From Oscillospiraceae bacterium (lineage in GTDB: Bacteria > Bacillota > Clostridia > Oscillospirales > Ruminococcaceae), in assembly GCA_025758045.1 (NCBI GenBank), contig CP107208.1, positions 2,666,001 through 2,730,000 of the forward strand: DNA of 64,000 nucleotides. The letters run 5' to 3'. This document shows, in pieces, positions 33,360 to 41,758 of the stretch. How positions within the stretch are numbered: the first letter of the stretch is position 1; each line of letters opens with the position of its first letter. The position numbers and the translations under genes are program-made. A model generated the notes under the pieces. The model made no database searches, had not been told where the DNA came from, and saw only the letters and a program-made list of their open reading frames with translations.

Positions 33360-33476
33360 TACTAGACACTTTATAGGACAAACGCATGTTTTTGCCCATG
33401 GCGCTGCAGTGCGCTGGCATGGTACACTTTTAAATATAGAAGCCCTGCACAGAAAAACGAAAGCGAGTGAACCGCT

Positions 33477-34427
33477 TTGAGCTTGGATTATAATGCAACC
33501 CGCAGCTTTACCATGACACTGGCCCACCGTGCGGTGGGGGACATCCGCCGCGGCGGATTCCGACAGCTGCGCAACTACGTAGATATGTGTTCTTCGCTGG
33601 CCAAACGGCCGCAGCAGAAGGACTTTTTTGCCTACGCCCAAAAAGCCCTGCAGCGCACCGACAGCTGCTACTACAGCCTGGTGCATAACCTGCTGGACAC
33701 TGTGGACGAGGATCGGCTTTGCACGGTCGGCGTCAACATGGGTTTTGGCGGGCTGATCTACGGTGCCAGCGAGATGAAAAAGCAGGCCGATGTGGATGGA
33801 AAGCCCTTTTCCTGGATCACGGCCGCCCACTGCGGCGACCCGGCCCTCCCGGCGCTGGTAGCAGCCGCCGAGAAAAAGGGCAGCTTTGTCTGGGTGCTGG
33901 ATGCCACTGAGGGCGACCCTTCCGAGGCTGCCAGCCTGGCAAAGGCGTTCCCCAAGTGTGCGTTCGGCGTGCTGGCCGCGCCGGAAGCCCTGACACCGGA
34001 TCGCGTTGCCCAGCTGGCGGAATGTCTCAATGTAGTGGTGCTGCCGCTGCTGCAAAGCCCGGAGCTGACCCCCGATGTCTGCCATGCGGCCCGCGCTTTG
34101 AAAGCCAAGCAGATGCTGTATATGCTGACGGTCCTGGTGGATGACACCTGCGCCGAGGAAGCTTTGCAGGACGATTGGATGGAGAGCGTAGCCCAGGAGG
34201 CCCGCCTTTGCATGTATGCCCGCCGCCCCGGTATTTCGCCGGAGAAGAGCGATGTTCTGCGCCGCGGCATCGTGGCCGGCCGCCTTGAGACCGGCAAGCC
34301 GGTGCTGCTGCTGGATTGGGACGCTGACATTACCTACCTCAACCATCGCATTTCTGATAACACCGTGTGGGGCAGTGCCCTGCAGGAGGGGCAGACCTTC
34401 CCGCTGCAGCTGCACACAGGAGAGTAA
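33477..34427 (+). CDS. Hypothetical protein, possibly a cluster-less radical-SAM-like TIM barrel
   Basis: A 316-residue soluble protein that I cannot name with confidence. The N-terminal 90 residues are helical (MTLAHRAVGDIRRGGFRQLRNYVD), followed by a segment CTVGVNMGFGGLIYGASEM and alternating beta/alpha stretches that look like a TIM-barrel. It lacks a CxxxCxxC cluster motif. It lies near a radical SAM/SPASM gene, but a TetR gene on the other strand separates them. The start is probably TTG 33477 after GAAAGCGAG; an ATG at 33513 is an alternative. A terminator follows. Confidence 0.65.
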   Translation: MSLDYNATRSFTMTLAHRAVGDIRRGGFRQLRNYVDMCSSLAKRPQQKDFFAYAQKALQRTDSCYYSLVHNLLDTVDEDRLCTVGVNMGFGGLIYGASEMKKQADVDGKPFSWITAAHCGDPALPALVAAAEKKGSFVWVLDATEGDPSEAASLAKAFPKCAFGVLAAPEALTPDRVAQLAECLNVVVLPLLQSPELTPDVCHAARALKAKQMLYMLTVLVDDTCAEEALQDDWMESVAQEARLCMYARRPGISPEKSDVLRRGIVAGRLETGKPVLLLDWDADITYLNHRISDNTVWGSALQEGQTFPLQLHTGE

Positions 34428-34450
34428 CCCCGCAGCCGCAAGATACGTAT

Positions 34451-34507
34451 AACAAAAGCCGATTCCTTATCGCCTCGATGCGACAAACAAGGAATCGGCT
34501 TTTTGTT
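34451..34507. terminator. Bidirectional terminator between the hypothetical and tetR genes
   Basis: A long stem AACAAAAGCCGATTCCTT (34451-34468) with its complement at 34489-34507, 20-base loop, and A/T tracts on both sides so that both strands end in a T run. It separates two convergent genes. Confidence 0.85.
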
Positions 34508-34540
34508 ATGCTTGTAAGGGCTGCCGCTAAGTCATCCAAA

Positions 34541-35125
34541 TCACTGGGGCAGTTTGCCTGGTTCATGCGTTTCGCCCAACTCACCGCGCAGGATCACCTC
34601 CAGCTCATCGACAGAGAGCAGCGGCACTGCCTGGGATGGACGGGTCGTGTTGGTCTTCATGCCGCCCAGCACCCACGGCTGCAAAATGCCCATCAGGGCA
34701 CCGGCAAAAAAACGGCCCGCCAACAGGTTTTCATCAGCACCAATGCCGGGGCGCAGCTCTTTAGCGCGCTGCATAAAGATGGAGGAAAGGTAATCAAATA
34801 TGTACTGCTGCAAGCTGTTCTGCCCGGTATAGGCCAGTGCGTTGCAGTAAAACACTTTATTTTCCAGCAGGTAATCTTCCACAGCTTCCAGCAGGGCATT
34901 CCAGCTGGCATAGGCCGAGCGTTCCACCAAAAACTGGGTCACGCCGCTTTGGAAGTACCAGTTCACCAAATCGTACTTATCCTCAAAATGATAGTAAAAG
35001 GTATTGCGCCCGACCCCGGCGTGGTCCACAATATCGTTGACCGAGATCTTTTCCAGCGGGGTGGTCGTCATCAAATCCATCAGGCTCTGGGCCAGCAGGC
35101 GCTTTGTCTGATTTGAACGCGGCAT
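34541..35125 (-). CDS. TetR/AcrR family transcriptional regulator
   Basis: A 194-residue regulator. The N-terminal helix-turn-helix (residues about 8-55) includes ISVNDIVDHAGVGRNTFYYHFEDKYDLV, typical of TetR repressors. The C-terminal ligand domain is helical and resembles the TetR_C_8 type. AAGGAG lies before the ATG at 35125. It is divergent from the radical SAM/SPASM gene with 275 bp between. A palindrome covers its own -35 box, so autoregulation and control of the neighbour are plausible inferences. Confidence 0.9.
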   Translation of the reverse strand: MPRSNQTKRLLAQSLMDLMTTTPLEKISVNDIVDHAGVGRNTFYYHFEDKYDLVNWYFQSGVTQFLVERSAYASWNALLEAVEDYLLENKVFYCNALAYTGQNSLQQYIFDYLSSIFMQRAKELRPGIGADENLLAGRFFAGALMGILQPWVLGGMKTNTTRPSQAVPLLSVDELEVILRGELGETHEPGKLPQ

Positions 35126-35165
35126 GGCAAATACTCCTTACAGCGAAATAGAATCGTACAACGTT

Positions 35166-35198
35166 ATTATAGCATAATGTGCCTGCAATTTGCAAATT
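35166..35198 (-). promoter_or_regulatory. tetR promoter with overlapping palindromic operator candidate
   Basis: On the minus strand TTGCAA (35190-35195), 18 bp, TATAAT (35166-35171). The -35 box lies inside the perfect 12-bp palindrome AATTTGCAAATT (35187-35198). Confidence 0.7.
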
Positions 35199-35229
35199 TT
35201 CCAGGGGCTTATATGGATTATTTTCCCGA

Positions 35230-35245
35230 AATTTAGCGCTAAATT
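35230..35245. promoter_or_regulatory. 16-bp perfect palindrome in the tetR/radical SAM intergenic region
   Basis: AATTTAGCGCTAAATT is its own reverse complement. It shares its AATTT/AAATT ends with the palindrome over the tetR -35 box 32 bp away, so it may be a second regulator site. I found no convincing promoter for the radical SAM gene in 35246-35400. Confidence 0.55.
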
Positions 35246-35400
35246 CGTTAGGACATTTTTTCAAATTTGTTCAGTTTCGCGCTTTTTTGCGCATGTCCGC
35301 CGCTTTCAATTGCACAAAAAACGGCATTTGCCCATGTACAATAGCACGAAAAAAGGCATAAAATGGTTGCACAATCAAGAGTTAAAAGGAGCATACGATT

Positions 35401-36825
35401 ATGGCAATGAATAAAGTGGTCCATGCGGCACAGCGTGCAGCGTTCAGCGTTGCCATCGACGCTACCATCAACGCCGTCCGTGGCAAGGGCCCTGAAAATA
35501 TGGCCGAGCAGGCTGTTAAGCTGGTCAACCTGGCACAGCCCTTGCTGGCAAAACGTTATCCCGACGCCAACTGGGACGCCGTCCGTGCTTTCGTATCCGA
35601 CCCCAACAGCAAGTGGATGCAGTATGCCTACCGCGCCATTAATGAGATCGACCCCCACATCCTGAAAATGAACGCCCTGAACCTGGTGTACGAGGGCATG
35701 TTCGCTGGTTATAACTACGTCATGGAACTGCGCGAAAAGTACGATTGCAACATGCCGTGGATCCTGCTGTTTGACCCCACCTCCGCCTGCAACCTGCACT
35801 GCAAAGGCTGCTGGGCTGCCGAGTACGGCAACCGCCTGAACCTGAGCTTTGAGGACATGGACCGTATCGTCACTGAGGGCGAGGAACTGGGCATCCACTG
35901 GTACATGTGCACCGGCGGCGAGCCCACCTGCCGCAAGGAGGATCTGTTCAAGCTGGCTGAGAAGCACCAGAGCTCGGTCTTCCACCTGTTCACCAATGGC
36001 ACCCTGATTGACCAGGCCTTCTGCGACCGCGTCAAGCAGCTGGGCAACATGGCCTTCTTCATCTCCATTGAGGGCATCGGTGATGCTACCGATGATCGCC
36101 GTGGTGCCGGTGTTTACGACCGCGTCATGCATGCCATGGATCTGATGAAGGAGAATGGCCTGCTGTTCGGTACTTCCATCTGCTACACCAGCGCCAACTA
36201 CAAGGCTGTTACCAGTGATGAATTCATGGATATGCTGATCAGCCACGGTGTGCGCTTCAACTGGTACTTCCACTACATGCCCATCGGTGACGGTGCCAAC
36301 GTCAACCTGATGCTGAACGCCGAGCAGCGTGAATATATGATCCACCGTGTACGCGAGATCCGCGGCTACACCGGCGGCAAGCCCATCTTCTGCATCGACT
36401 TCCAGAACGATGGCGAGTACATCGACGGCTGCATTGCCGGCGGCCGCCAGTACGCCCACATCAACCCGGCCGGCGATGTGGAGCCCTGCGTCTTTATCCA
36501 CTACTCCAACGCCAACATCCACGACAAGAGCCTGCTGGAGTGCCTGCAGCAGCCCCTGTTCAAGGAATATCACAAGGGCCAGCCTTTCAACCACAACCAT
36601 CTGCGTCCCTGCCCGATGCTGGAAAACCCCGAGCTGCTGGGCGAGATGGTCAAACGCAGCGGCGCCCATAGCACCGATATGCAGCAGCCGGAATCCACCA
36701 GCGATGTCTTCCGCCGCTGCAAGCCCTACGCCGACCAGTGGACCCCGTCTGCTGATCGCATCTGGGCTGAGGAACATCCCGATTGTGCCAGCTGTGCATC
36801 CTGCTCCGCCTGTGCTTCCAAGTAA
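35401..36825 (+). CDS. Radical SAM/SPASM-type protein with cysteine-rich tail
   Basis: A 474-residue radical SAM enzyme of unknown substrate. A helical N-terminal region (residues 1-110) precedes the CNLHCKGC motif at residues 130-137, which binds the 4Fe-4S cluster that cleaves S-adenosylmethionine. TGGEP follows as the methionine-binding motif. The C-terminal half has several cysteines (CIAGGRQY, CVFIHY, CPM) in a SPASM-like spread, and the protein ends in a CASCASCSAC repeat. No peptide precursor gene is evident next to it. It is divergent from a TetR gene. Confidence 0.88.
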   Translation: MAMNKVVHAAQRAAFSVAIDATINAVRGKGPENMAEQAVKLVNLAQPLLAKRYPDANWDAVRAFVSDPNSKWMQYAYRAINEIDPHILKMNALNLVYEGMFAGYNYVMELREKYDCNMPWILLFDPTSACNLHCKGCWAAEYGNRLNLSFEDMDRIVTEGEELGIHWYMCTGGEPTCRKEDLFKLAEKHQSSVFHLFTNGTLIDQAFCDRVKQLGNMAFFISIEGIGDATDDRRGAGVYDRVMHAMDLMKENGLLFGTSICYTSANYKAVTSDEFMDMLISHGVRFNWYFHYMPIGDGANVNLMLNAEQREYMIHRVREIRGYTGGKPIFCIDFQNDGEYIDGCIAGGRQYAHINPAGDVEPCVFIHYSNANIHDKSLLECLQQPLFKEYHKGQPFNHNHLRPCPMLENPELLGEMVKRSGAHSTDMQQPESTSDVFRRCKPYADQWTPSADRIWAEEHPDCASCASCSACASK

Positions 36826-36846
36826 AACTGCATAAGCTGCTTTTCA

Positions 36847-36884
36847 GCGGCCTGCTGTATTTCGGTACAGCAGGTCGCTTTTTT
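36847..36884 (+). terminator. Intrinsic terminator after the radical SAM gene
   Basis: A 13-bp stem with one G-U pair (36847-36859 with 36866-36878), TTTCGG loop and six T. Confidence 0.9.
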
Positions 36885-36960
36885 GTGTGTTTCATGGTCT
36901 GCGCATTTTCACCACCCACGGCGCATATACTGGAAAACGCCGCAGGAGGAGGGATGCACC

Positions 36961-37830
36961 ATAAAGACCGTCATCTATCTGGATGTGCTGCTCCTTGTCA
37001 ATTTTCTGGTGGCCTACTTACTGCTACAAGCTGCCGGGGTGCTGACCGGCCAGCGGGCTGCCTTTGCCCGAATGCTGACGGGCAGCGTCTGCGCGGCGGT
37101 TTCGGCCTTGATTCTGTTTGCACCGGAACTTTCGTACCCTGTGCAAATTATGTATAAGCTGGCTACAGCCCTTGCCATTGCCGCCTTGACCTTCGGCTGG
37201 CGGGATAAGCTGCGACTGCTGGCGGCGGCCTGCTGGTATGCTGCGCTGAATATTTTGCTGGCGGGGTTGGTGGTTTTGATTATTTTCCAAACGGGCACCA
37301 CACTGCTGCAGACGGGTAACCTTGCGGTCTATCTGCGGGTATCGCCGCTGCTGCTATTGGGGCTTTCCGGGCTGTGCTGCGGGGCTGTTGAAGTGGGGCT
37401 GCGTTTTTTCCGCCGCCGACCCACTAAACAGGAGACCGTCGGACTGGAGTTTGAACTTTGCGGTACCTGCATTCACCTGCGGGCTATGCTGGATACCGGC
37501 TGCCACCTGACCGACCCCATCACCTGTATGCCGGTGCTGGTGGTCAGCCTCACCGATGCAGGCTCCCGTCTGCCGCCAGAGGTTCGGCAGTTTTTGGCCG
37601 GCTGGTTCGCCGGGGGTGATAAGACCGACCCGCCCGCCGGGGCGCAGCTGCGGCTGATTCCTTGCAGCACCGCCGCCCAGCGCAGCCTGCTGCCCGGCTT
37701 TGCGGTGCGCAATATCGGGCTTATCACCAAGACCGGCGTGCTGCAGCTAGGGCGTACTGCCATTGCATTTGCGCCGGAATCTTTCGGTGATCCCCAATAT
37801 GAGGCTTTGTATGGCAGCGATTTTTTATAA
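36961..37830 (+). CDS. spoIIGA: Sigma-E processing peptidase SpoIIGA, apparent ATA start
   Basis: SpoIIGA is the membrane aspartic protease that cleaves pro-SigE in the mother cell. From the ATA at 36961 the protein has 289 residues (about 309 in B. subtilis). Five hydrophobic helices (residues about 1-150) are followed by a protease domain with the catalytic motif LDTGCHLTDP, Asp near residue 178. The conserved beginning KTVIYLDVLLLVNF aligns with family members that start MK, but here the Met codon is ATA. AGGAGGAGGG lies 7 bp before it. No ATG, GTG or TTG in frame fits. sigE follows 27 bp later. Confidence 0.85.
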   Translation: MKTVIYLDVLLLVNFLVAYLLLQAAGVLTGQRAAFARMLTGSVCAAVSALILFAPELSYPVQIMYKLATALAIAALTFGWRDKLRLLAAACWYAALNILLAGLVVLIIFQTGTTLLQTGNLAVYLRVSPLLLLGLSGLCCGAVEVGLRFFRRRPTKQETVGLEFELCGTCIHLRAMLDTGCHLTDPITCMPVLVVSLTDAGSRLPPEVRQFLAGWFAGGDKTDPPAGAQLRLIPCSTAAQRSLLPGFAVRNIGLITKTGVLQLGRTAIAFAPESFGDPQYEALYGSDFL

Positions 37831-37857
37831 AATCTACTACGAAGGGCGGTACGAACC

Positions 37858-38559
37858 ATGAAACTCAGCCAGACACTTTACGCATTGCTTTTACACTTAG
37901 TCCCTGTGCGGGAGCTGCATTACATCAACGGGGCCGACACTTTGCCCGCGCCGCTGGACCCTCAGCAGGAGCGGCAGGCGTTGGAGGCTTTAAGCCGCGG
38001 CAGCACCGAGGCCCGTGACCTGCTCATCACCCACAACTTGCGGCTGGTCGTGTACATTGCCAAAAAGTTTGAGACACCGTCTGCGGGCATCGAGGACATG
38101 ATCTCCATCGGCACCATCGGGCTTATCAAGGCCGTGAATACCTTTGAACCCACCAAAAACATCAAGCTGGCGACCTACGCCAGCCGATGCATCGAGAATG
38201 AAATTTTAATGTACCTGCGCAAAAGTTCCAACCGCCGCCAGGATGCCAGCATCGACGAGCCGCTGAACACCGACAACGACGGCAACGAACTTTTGCTGAT
38301 GGATGTGCTTACCAGCGACCAGCCCCAAGTGGGCGAGGAACTGGAGCGCAGCGCCGAGCATGCCGCCCTGCACCGGGCGGTAGCCCGGCTGACACCCCGG
38401 GAACGGCGCATTATGGAGCTGCGCTTTGGTTTGAACCGTGAGACTGAGCACACCCAAAAAGAGGTAGCCGACCAGCTGGGCATCTCCCAAAGTTACATTT
38501 CCCGGCTGGAAAAGCGCATCATCCGCCGCCTGCGGCGAGAACTGGAAGCCGTCAGCTAA
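37858..38559 (+). CDS. sigE: RNA polymerase sigma factor SigE (mother cell, sporulation)
   Basis: A 233-residue sigma-70 family factor, the first mother-cell sigma of sporulation. The N-terminal pro-sequence (residues about 1-28) is consistent with cleavage by SpoIIGA. Region 2 contains LITHNLRLVVYIAKKFETP and EDMISIGTIGLIKAVNTF. Region 4 contains LTPRERRIMELRFGL and the HTH ending SQSYISRLEKR. It directly follows spoIIGA, as in Bacillus and Clostridium. Confidence 0.95.
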   Translation: MKLSQTLYALLLHLVPVRELHYINGADTLPAPLDPQQERQALEALSRGSTEARDLLITHNLRLVVYIAKKFETPSAGIEDMISIGTIGLIKAVNTFEPTKNIKLATYASRCIENEILMYLRKSSNRRQDASIDEPLNTDNDGNELLLMDVLTSDQPQVGEELERSAEHAALHRAVARLTPRERRIMELRFGLNRETEHTQKEVADQLGISQSYISRLEKRIIRRLRRELEAVS

Positions 38560-38564
38560 AGCCG

Positions 38565-39086
38565 TCACGTTTCCTCGGCCCGCGTGTTGGTGATGAACGG
38601 CACTGCCAGCCCGCTGACCATGTTCATCTCCGGCTTTTGCGAATAAAGAATATAGTCGAATCCATCCCGCGTCCAGCTGATCGAAGTATAACGCCCGGTG
38701 TTCTGCTTCTGCGTCACCGTCAGACCGTCGATCTCATATTCCTCGGTTCGTTCGTAGCCGTTGACGGTCAGGTTGGTCGGCTCCCGCATGGTGCCGCTTC
38801 GGGCGACCCGTAGGCTCATGGCGCGGCCCGGCACAATGACAAAGTCCAACTCGGCCACCTCACTTTCGATCAGCCAGCAGCGCTGGGGGATGATGATTTC
38901 ATTGTCCGGGTAAGCCGCCAGCCGGAAACCTGCCACCTCATTATAATTGGGCTGCAAATATTCGGTGCGCGTCTCGCGGGTATCGGTGCGCGGCGTTTTC
39001 CACCGCAGCACCAGCAGCAATACCAGCACCACTGTTTCCGCCGCCAACAAAATCAGCGTTAACACAAACCATAAAAGATCCACCAT
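38565..39086 (-). CDS. Membrane-anchored hypothetical protein between sigE and sigG
   Basis: A 173-residue protein with one N-terminal hydrophobic segment (about residues 3-25, DLLWFVLTLILLAAETVVLVLLLV) and an extracytoplasmic domain. The end (YTSISWTRDGFDYILYSQKP) weakly recalls DUF4367-type domains. AAAGGGAGGG lies 6 bp before ATG 39086, and an upstream ATG is less well placed. It lies antisense to the sigma genes, 5 bp after sigE and opposite the sigG direction. I do not know its function. Confidence 0.75.
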   Translation of the reverse strand: MVDLLWFVLTLILLAAETVVLVLLLVLRWKTPRTDTRETRTEYLQPNYNEVAGFRLAAYPDNEIIIPQRCWLIESEVAELDFVIVPGRAMSLRVARSGTMREPTNLTVNGYERTEEYEIDGLTVTQKQNTGRYTSISWTRDGFDYILYSQKPEMNMVSGLAVPFITNTRAEET

Positions 39087-39215
39087 ACCAAGCCCTCCCT
39101 TTAATCCCATGCTATGCCCCGGGAAAAGGACATGTGTAGATTTTTCCAGTTTGTTTGCGTGTGTACTTTGCAGCCCATACTGCTTTGTAAGCAACAGCAG
39201 GAAGGGGAATCGGCC

Positions 39216-39994
39216 ATGGCGGCACGGAAAGTGGAACTTTGCGGGATGGATACCTCACAGCTTCCGGTTTTGAGCGAAGCGGAAAAAAGCCGCCTGATCG
39301 AAGCGGCCCATAATGGCGACCAGGACGCCCGGCAGCAGATGATCCAGGGGAACCTGCGTCTGGTGCTTAGTGTGGTGCAGAAATTTGCAAGCCGGGGCGA
39401 GAACCTGGATGATCTGTTTCAGGTGGGGTGCATCGGGCTTATCAAGGCCATAGACAACTTTGACCCCAGCCAGAAGGTACGGTTTTCCACCTACGGCGTG
39501 CCGATGATCTGCGGCGAGGTCAAGCGCTATCTGCGGGACAATAACGCCGTGCGGGTCAGTCGCTCCATCCGTGACCTGGCCTACCACTCGATGCAGGCGC
39601 GGGAAGAACTGCAGATGCGGGATGGCCGCGAACCGAAAATATCGGAAATCGCCGCCCAGGTCGGGGCCTCGCCGGAGAATGTCGCCATGGCGCTGGAATC
39701 CGCCGTGGCACCCACCAGCTTGTACGAGCCGGTCTTTTCCGACGGCGAGGACAGCTTTTCGGTCATGGACCAGCTGCGGGATAAAACAGCGAGGAAAGCT
39801 GGATCAGCGATATGATGTTCCGTGATACGGTGCGGGCATTGTCCCCGCGGGAGCGTCGCATCATCGCCCTGCGCTACCTGGGCGGCAAAACGCAAACCGA
39901 GGTAGCTAAGGAAATCGGCATCAGCCAGGCCCAGGTGAGCCGGTTGGAAAAAGGGGCGCTGTGCCAGATACGGGAGCAGATCTCCAACTGTTAA
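39216..39994 (+). pseudogene. sigG: Sporulation sigma factor SigG, split by a one-base frameshift
   Basis: The N-terminal part (39216-39815) begins ARKVELCGMDTSQLPVL and has regions 2 and 3 (GNLRLVLSVVQKF, FQVGCIGLIKAIDNFD) like forespore SigG. Around 39783-39786 the frame shifts. Codons from 39785 continue the expected sequence NSEESWISDMMFRDT, then region 4 to the stop at 39994 (SQAQVSRLEK). One extra A in the AAAA run would restore one frame of about 259 residues, the normal SigG length. Frame 1 stops at TGA 39813-39815, overlapping an ATG at 39812 that could start the region 4 part separately. Decay, sequencing error and a split sigma all remain possible. Confidence 0.85.
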
Positions 39995-40002
39995 GTATAG
40001 CA

Positions 40003-40044
40003 AAACGCCCGCGTTCCGGGTAAAAACAGAACGCGGGCGCTTTG
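40003..40044. terminator. Bidirectional terminator between sigG and the lysine-operon end
   Basis: An 11-bp stem (40006-40016 with 40029-40039) and T-rich flanks; the minus-strand T run (TTTTG) ends the asd operon, the plus side ends sigG. Confidence 0.75.
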
Positions 40045-40061
40045 TTGTGTTAGGCTATAAA

Positions 40062-40517
40062 TCAGACCTCGAAAGCCTTGTGCAGGGCTTCCAGGGCGGC
40101 ATCCTCGTCCTGCTGGCGGATCAGCAGCGAGATGTCCAGGTCGCTGGTCGTGATCAGCACAATCTCGATGTTGGCACCGGCCAGGGCAGCCAGTGCGCGG
40201 GCAGCCACGCCGCAGCTGGTGACCATCTCCTCACCAAACAGGTTGATCTTGCTGTAGCCGCCGGAAACCAGCGGGGGATTAGCCTTGGCTGCTGCGGGCA
40301 GGGCTTTCATCACGGCGGCAAAGTTATCATAGCTGGTAGTAAAGCTGAAATCTACCGCCGTGCCGCGGGGCGCACTCTGGCAGATCATATCCACCACGAT
40401 ACCGGCCTTGGCAAACACGTCCAGGTGTTCCGCCAAGCTTTGTGCGCTGTACTGCGCACCGGGGAAAGTCGTGAGCATGATATTCTGCTCACTGCTGATC
40501 TTGCTGACACCGTACAT
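40062..40517 (-). CDS. ACT-domain protein resembling the aspartokinase regulatory region
   Basis: A 151-residue protein made of two ACT-like repeats without a kinase domain. MYGVSKISSEQNIMLTT at the start and ITTSDLDISLLI near the end correspond to the regulatory tail of aspartokinase, which binds lysine or threonine. AAAGGATG precedes the ATG. It is the last gene after capA, behind asd-dapA-dapB, so a link to lysine sensing is likely. The catalytic aspartokinase gene is not in the window. Confidence 0.82.
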   Translation of the reverse strand: MYGVSKISSEQNIMLTTFPGAQYSAQSLAEHLDVFAKAGIVVDMICQSAPRGTAVDFSFTTSYDNFAAVMKALPAAAKANPPLVSGGYSKINLFGEEMVTSCGVAARALAALAGANIEIVLITTSDLDISLLIRQQDEDAALEALHKAFEV

Positions 40518-40534
40518 AAACCGTCATCCTTTCA

Positions 40535-41758
40535 TCAATCTAATGTAACGAATTGCTCGTCGATAGAGCCATACAATACGCTTTCGATGTATTCACGGGT
40601 GAGCGTGAAGTTTCCATGCGCCGCGCCCAATTCGTCGGTATAGGCAGAGTAGGGATACTCGCGGATGTTTTTCCACCCGTCTTCGTACTGGCTTATCACG
40701 CAATGCAGTTTCGGGTCCTGCATCTCCACGGCGCTGCTGCCGTCCGACTGGGTGGTCTTCTGGAAGGTGATGTCCAATACCGCGCCGATCATATTGTCCG
40801 GGCTGGACTGTGCATTCAGGAAATTGCCCAGGCTGTAAGCCACAAAACTGGTATGCCCTTCTGCGCCGGTCAGCCATTCGGCTGTCTGGGTCACATGGGG
40901 ATGGGTACCGATGATAAGATCCACATCATGGTCAGCCAGCCATTGAGCCATCTGCCGCTGGGAGTCTTCCACATCATGGCTGCCCTCTACACCCCAATGA
41001 CAGCTGACCACCAGCACATCGCAATTGGGGCGCATGGCGGCAATCTGCTGTTCAATGATATCCAGGTCGCTCAAATACACAACGCCATAGGCCGCACTGC
41101 TGGGCGTCGGCAGGCCGTTGGTATGTTCGGTGTAGGAAAGGTAGCCGAAGGTGATGCCATTCACCGTCTGGTACACGTAGTCGTCATAGGTTTCCAGGTT
41201 GTAGAACCCCATCGAAACCACGTCATCTGGCATCGCGGCCCAATGCTCGCGGGAGGCATCGATGCCCGCCGCACCTTTATCGTAGCTGTGGTTGTTGGAC
41301 AGGCTGAACACTCGGAAGCCAATGTCATACAGTGCATCTGTAATATCTCCCGGCGTTGAGAACATGGGGTAGCCGCTGGGATCAAAGGCATCATTGACCA
41401 GCGTTTCCTGGTTCAGCCAATTTACGTCAAACTGGGTGTAGAAGTCCCTCATATTTTCATACGCATAGGAAAAATCATAGTAGCCATCGGTGCCGCGATT
41501 TTTCGCCTGCAAAAAGATGCCGTCGTGGATCAGGTCGTCGCCGGTGGCGGAAAACCGCACGGTCTCCACGGTTGGCATAGGCTCCGGGGTAGTTTCCGGT
41601 GCCGGGGTCGGCTCTACATAGGCGGCGGCTGCCACCGATTCTGGCTGTTGTGCGGTCTTGCCGGTGCTGATTTCCTGCAGCAGCGCTCCTGTCAGTACGC
41701 TGCCAACGCCCAGGGCAATCACCAGGCAGGCTGCAATTTCATTATTTCTCAAACGCAT
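40535..41758 (-). CDS. CapA family protein (metallophosphatase-like)
   Basis: A 407-residue exported protein. An N-terminal hydrophobic anchor (about residues 8-28) is followed by a proline/threonine/glutamate-rich linker and a CapA/PgsA-type domain. Metal-binding stretches include ATGDDLIHDG, NNHSYDKGAAGI, SCHWGVEG and GTHPHVTQ. The family is named from poly-gamma-glutamate capsule synthesis, but most members are uncharacterised and capB/capC partners are absent here. It overlaps dapB by 10 bp and belongs to the riboswitch-controlled operon. Confidence 0.88.
   Translation of the reverse strand: MRLRNNEIAACLVIALGVGSVLTGALLQEISTGKTAQQPESVAAAAYVEPTPAPETTPEPMPTVETVRFSATGDDLIHDGIFLQAKNRGTDGYYDFSYAYENMRDFYTQFDVNWLNQETLVNDAFDPSGYPMFSTPGDITDALYDIGFRVFSLSNNHSYDKGAAGIDASREHWAAMPDDVVSMGFYNLETYDDYVYQTVNGITFGYLSYTEHTNGLPTPSSAAYGVVYLSDLDIIEQQIAAMRPNCDVLVVSCHWGVEGSHDVEDSQRQMAQWLADHDVDLIIGTHPHVTQTAEWLTGAEGHTSFVAYSLGNFLNAQSSPDNMIGAVLDITFQKTTQSDGSSAVEMQDPKLHCVISQYEDGWKNIREYPYSAYTDELGAAHGNFTLTREYIESVLYGSIDEQFVTLD

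Noticed and set aside
33395..33440. Terminator or promoter between mutS2 and the next gene
   Set aside because: A stem around CCATGGCGC/GCGCTGGCATGG needs a bulge and has no T run directly after it; no convincing promoter hexamers were found.
36954..36956. ATG just after the spoIIGA ribosome binding site as the start
   Set aside because: It is in a different frame from the SpoIIGA protein and touches the binding site with no spacing.
39780..39794. Programmed -1 frameshift in sigG
   Set aside because: The sequence GAT AAA ACA does not form an X-XXY-YYZ slippery heptamer and no strong downstream structure is apparent. An indel in the A run is simpler.
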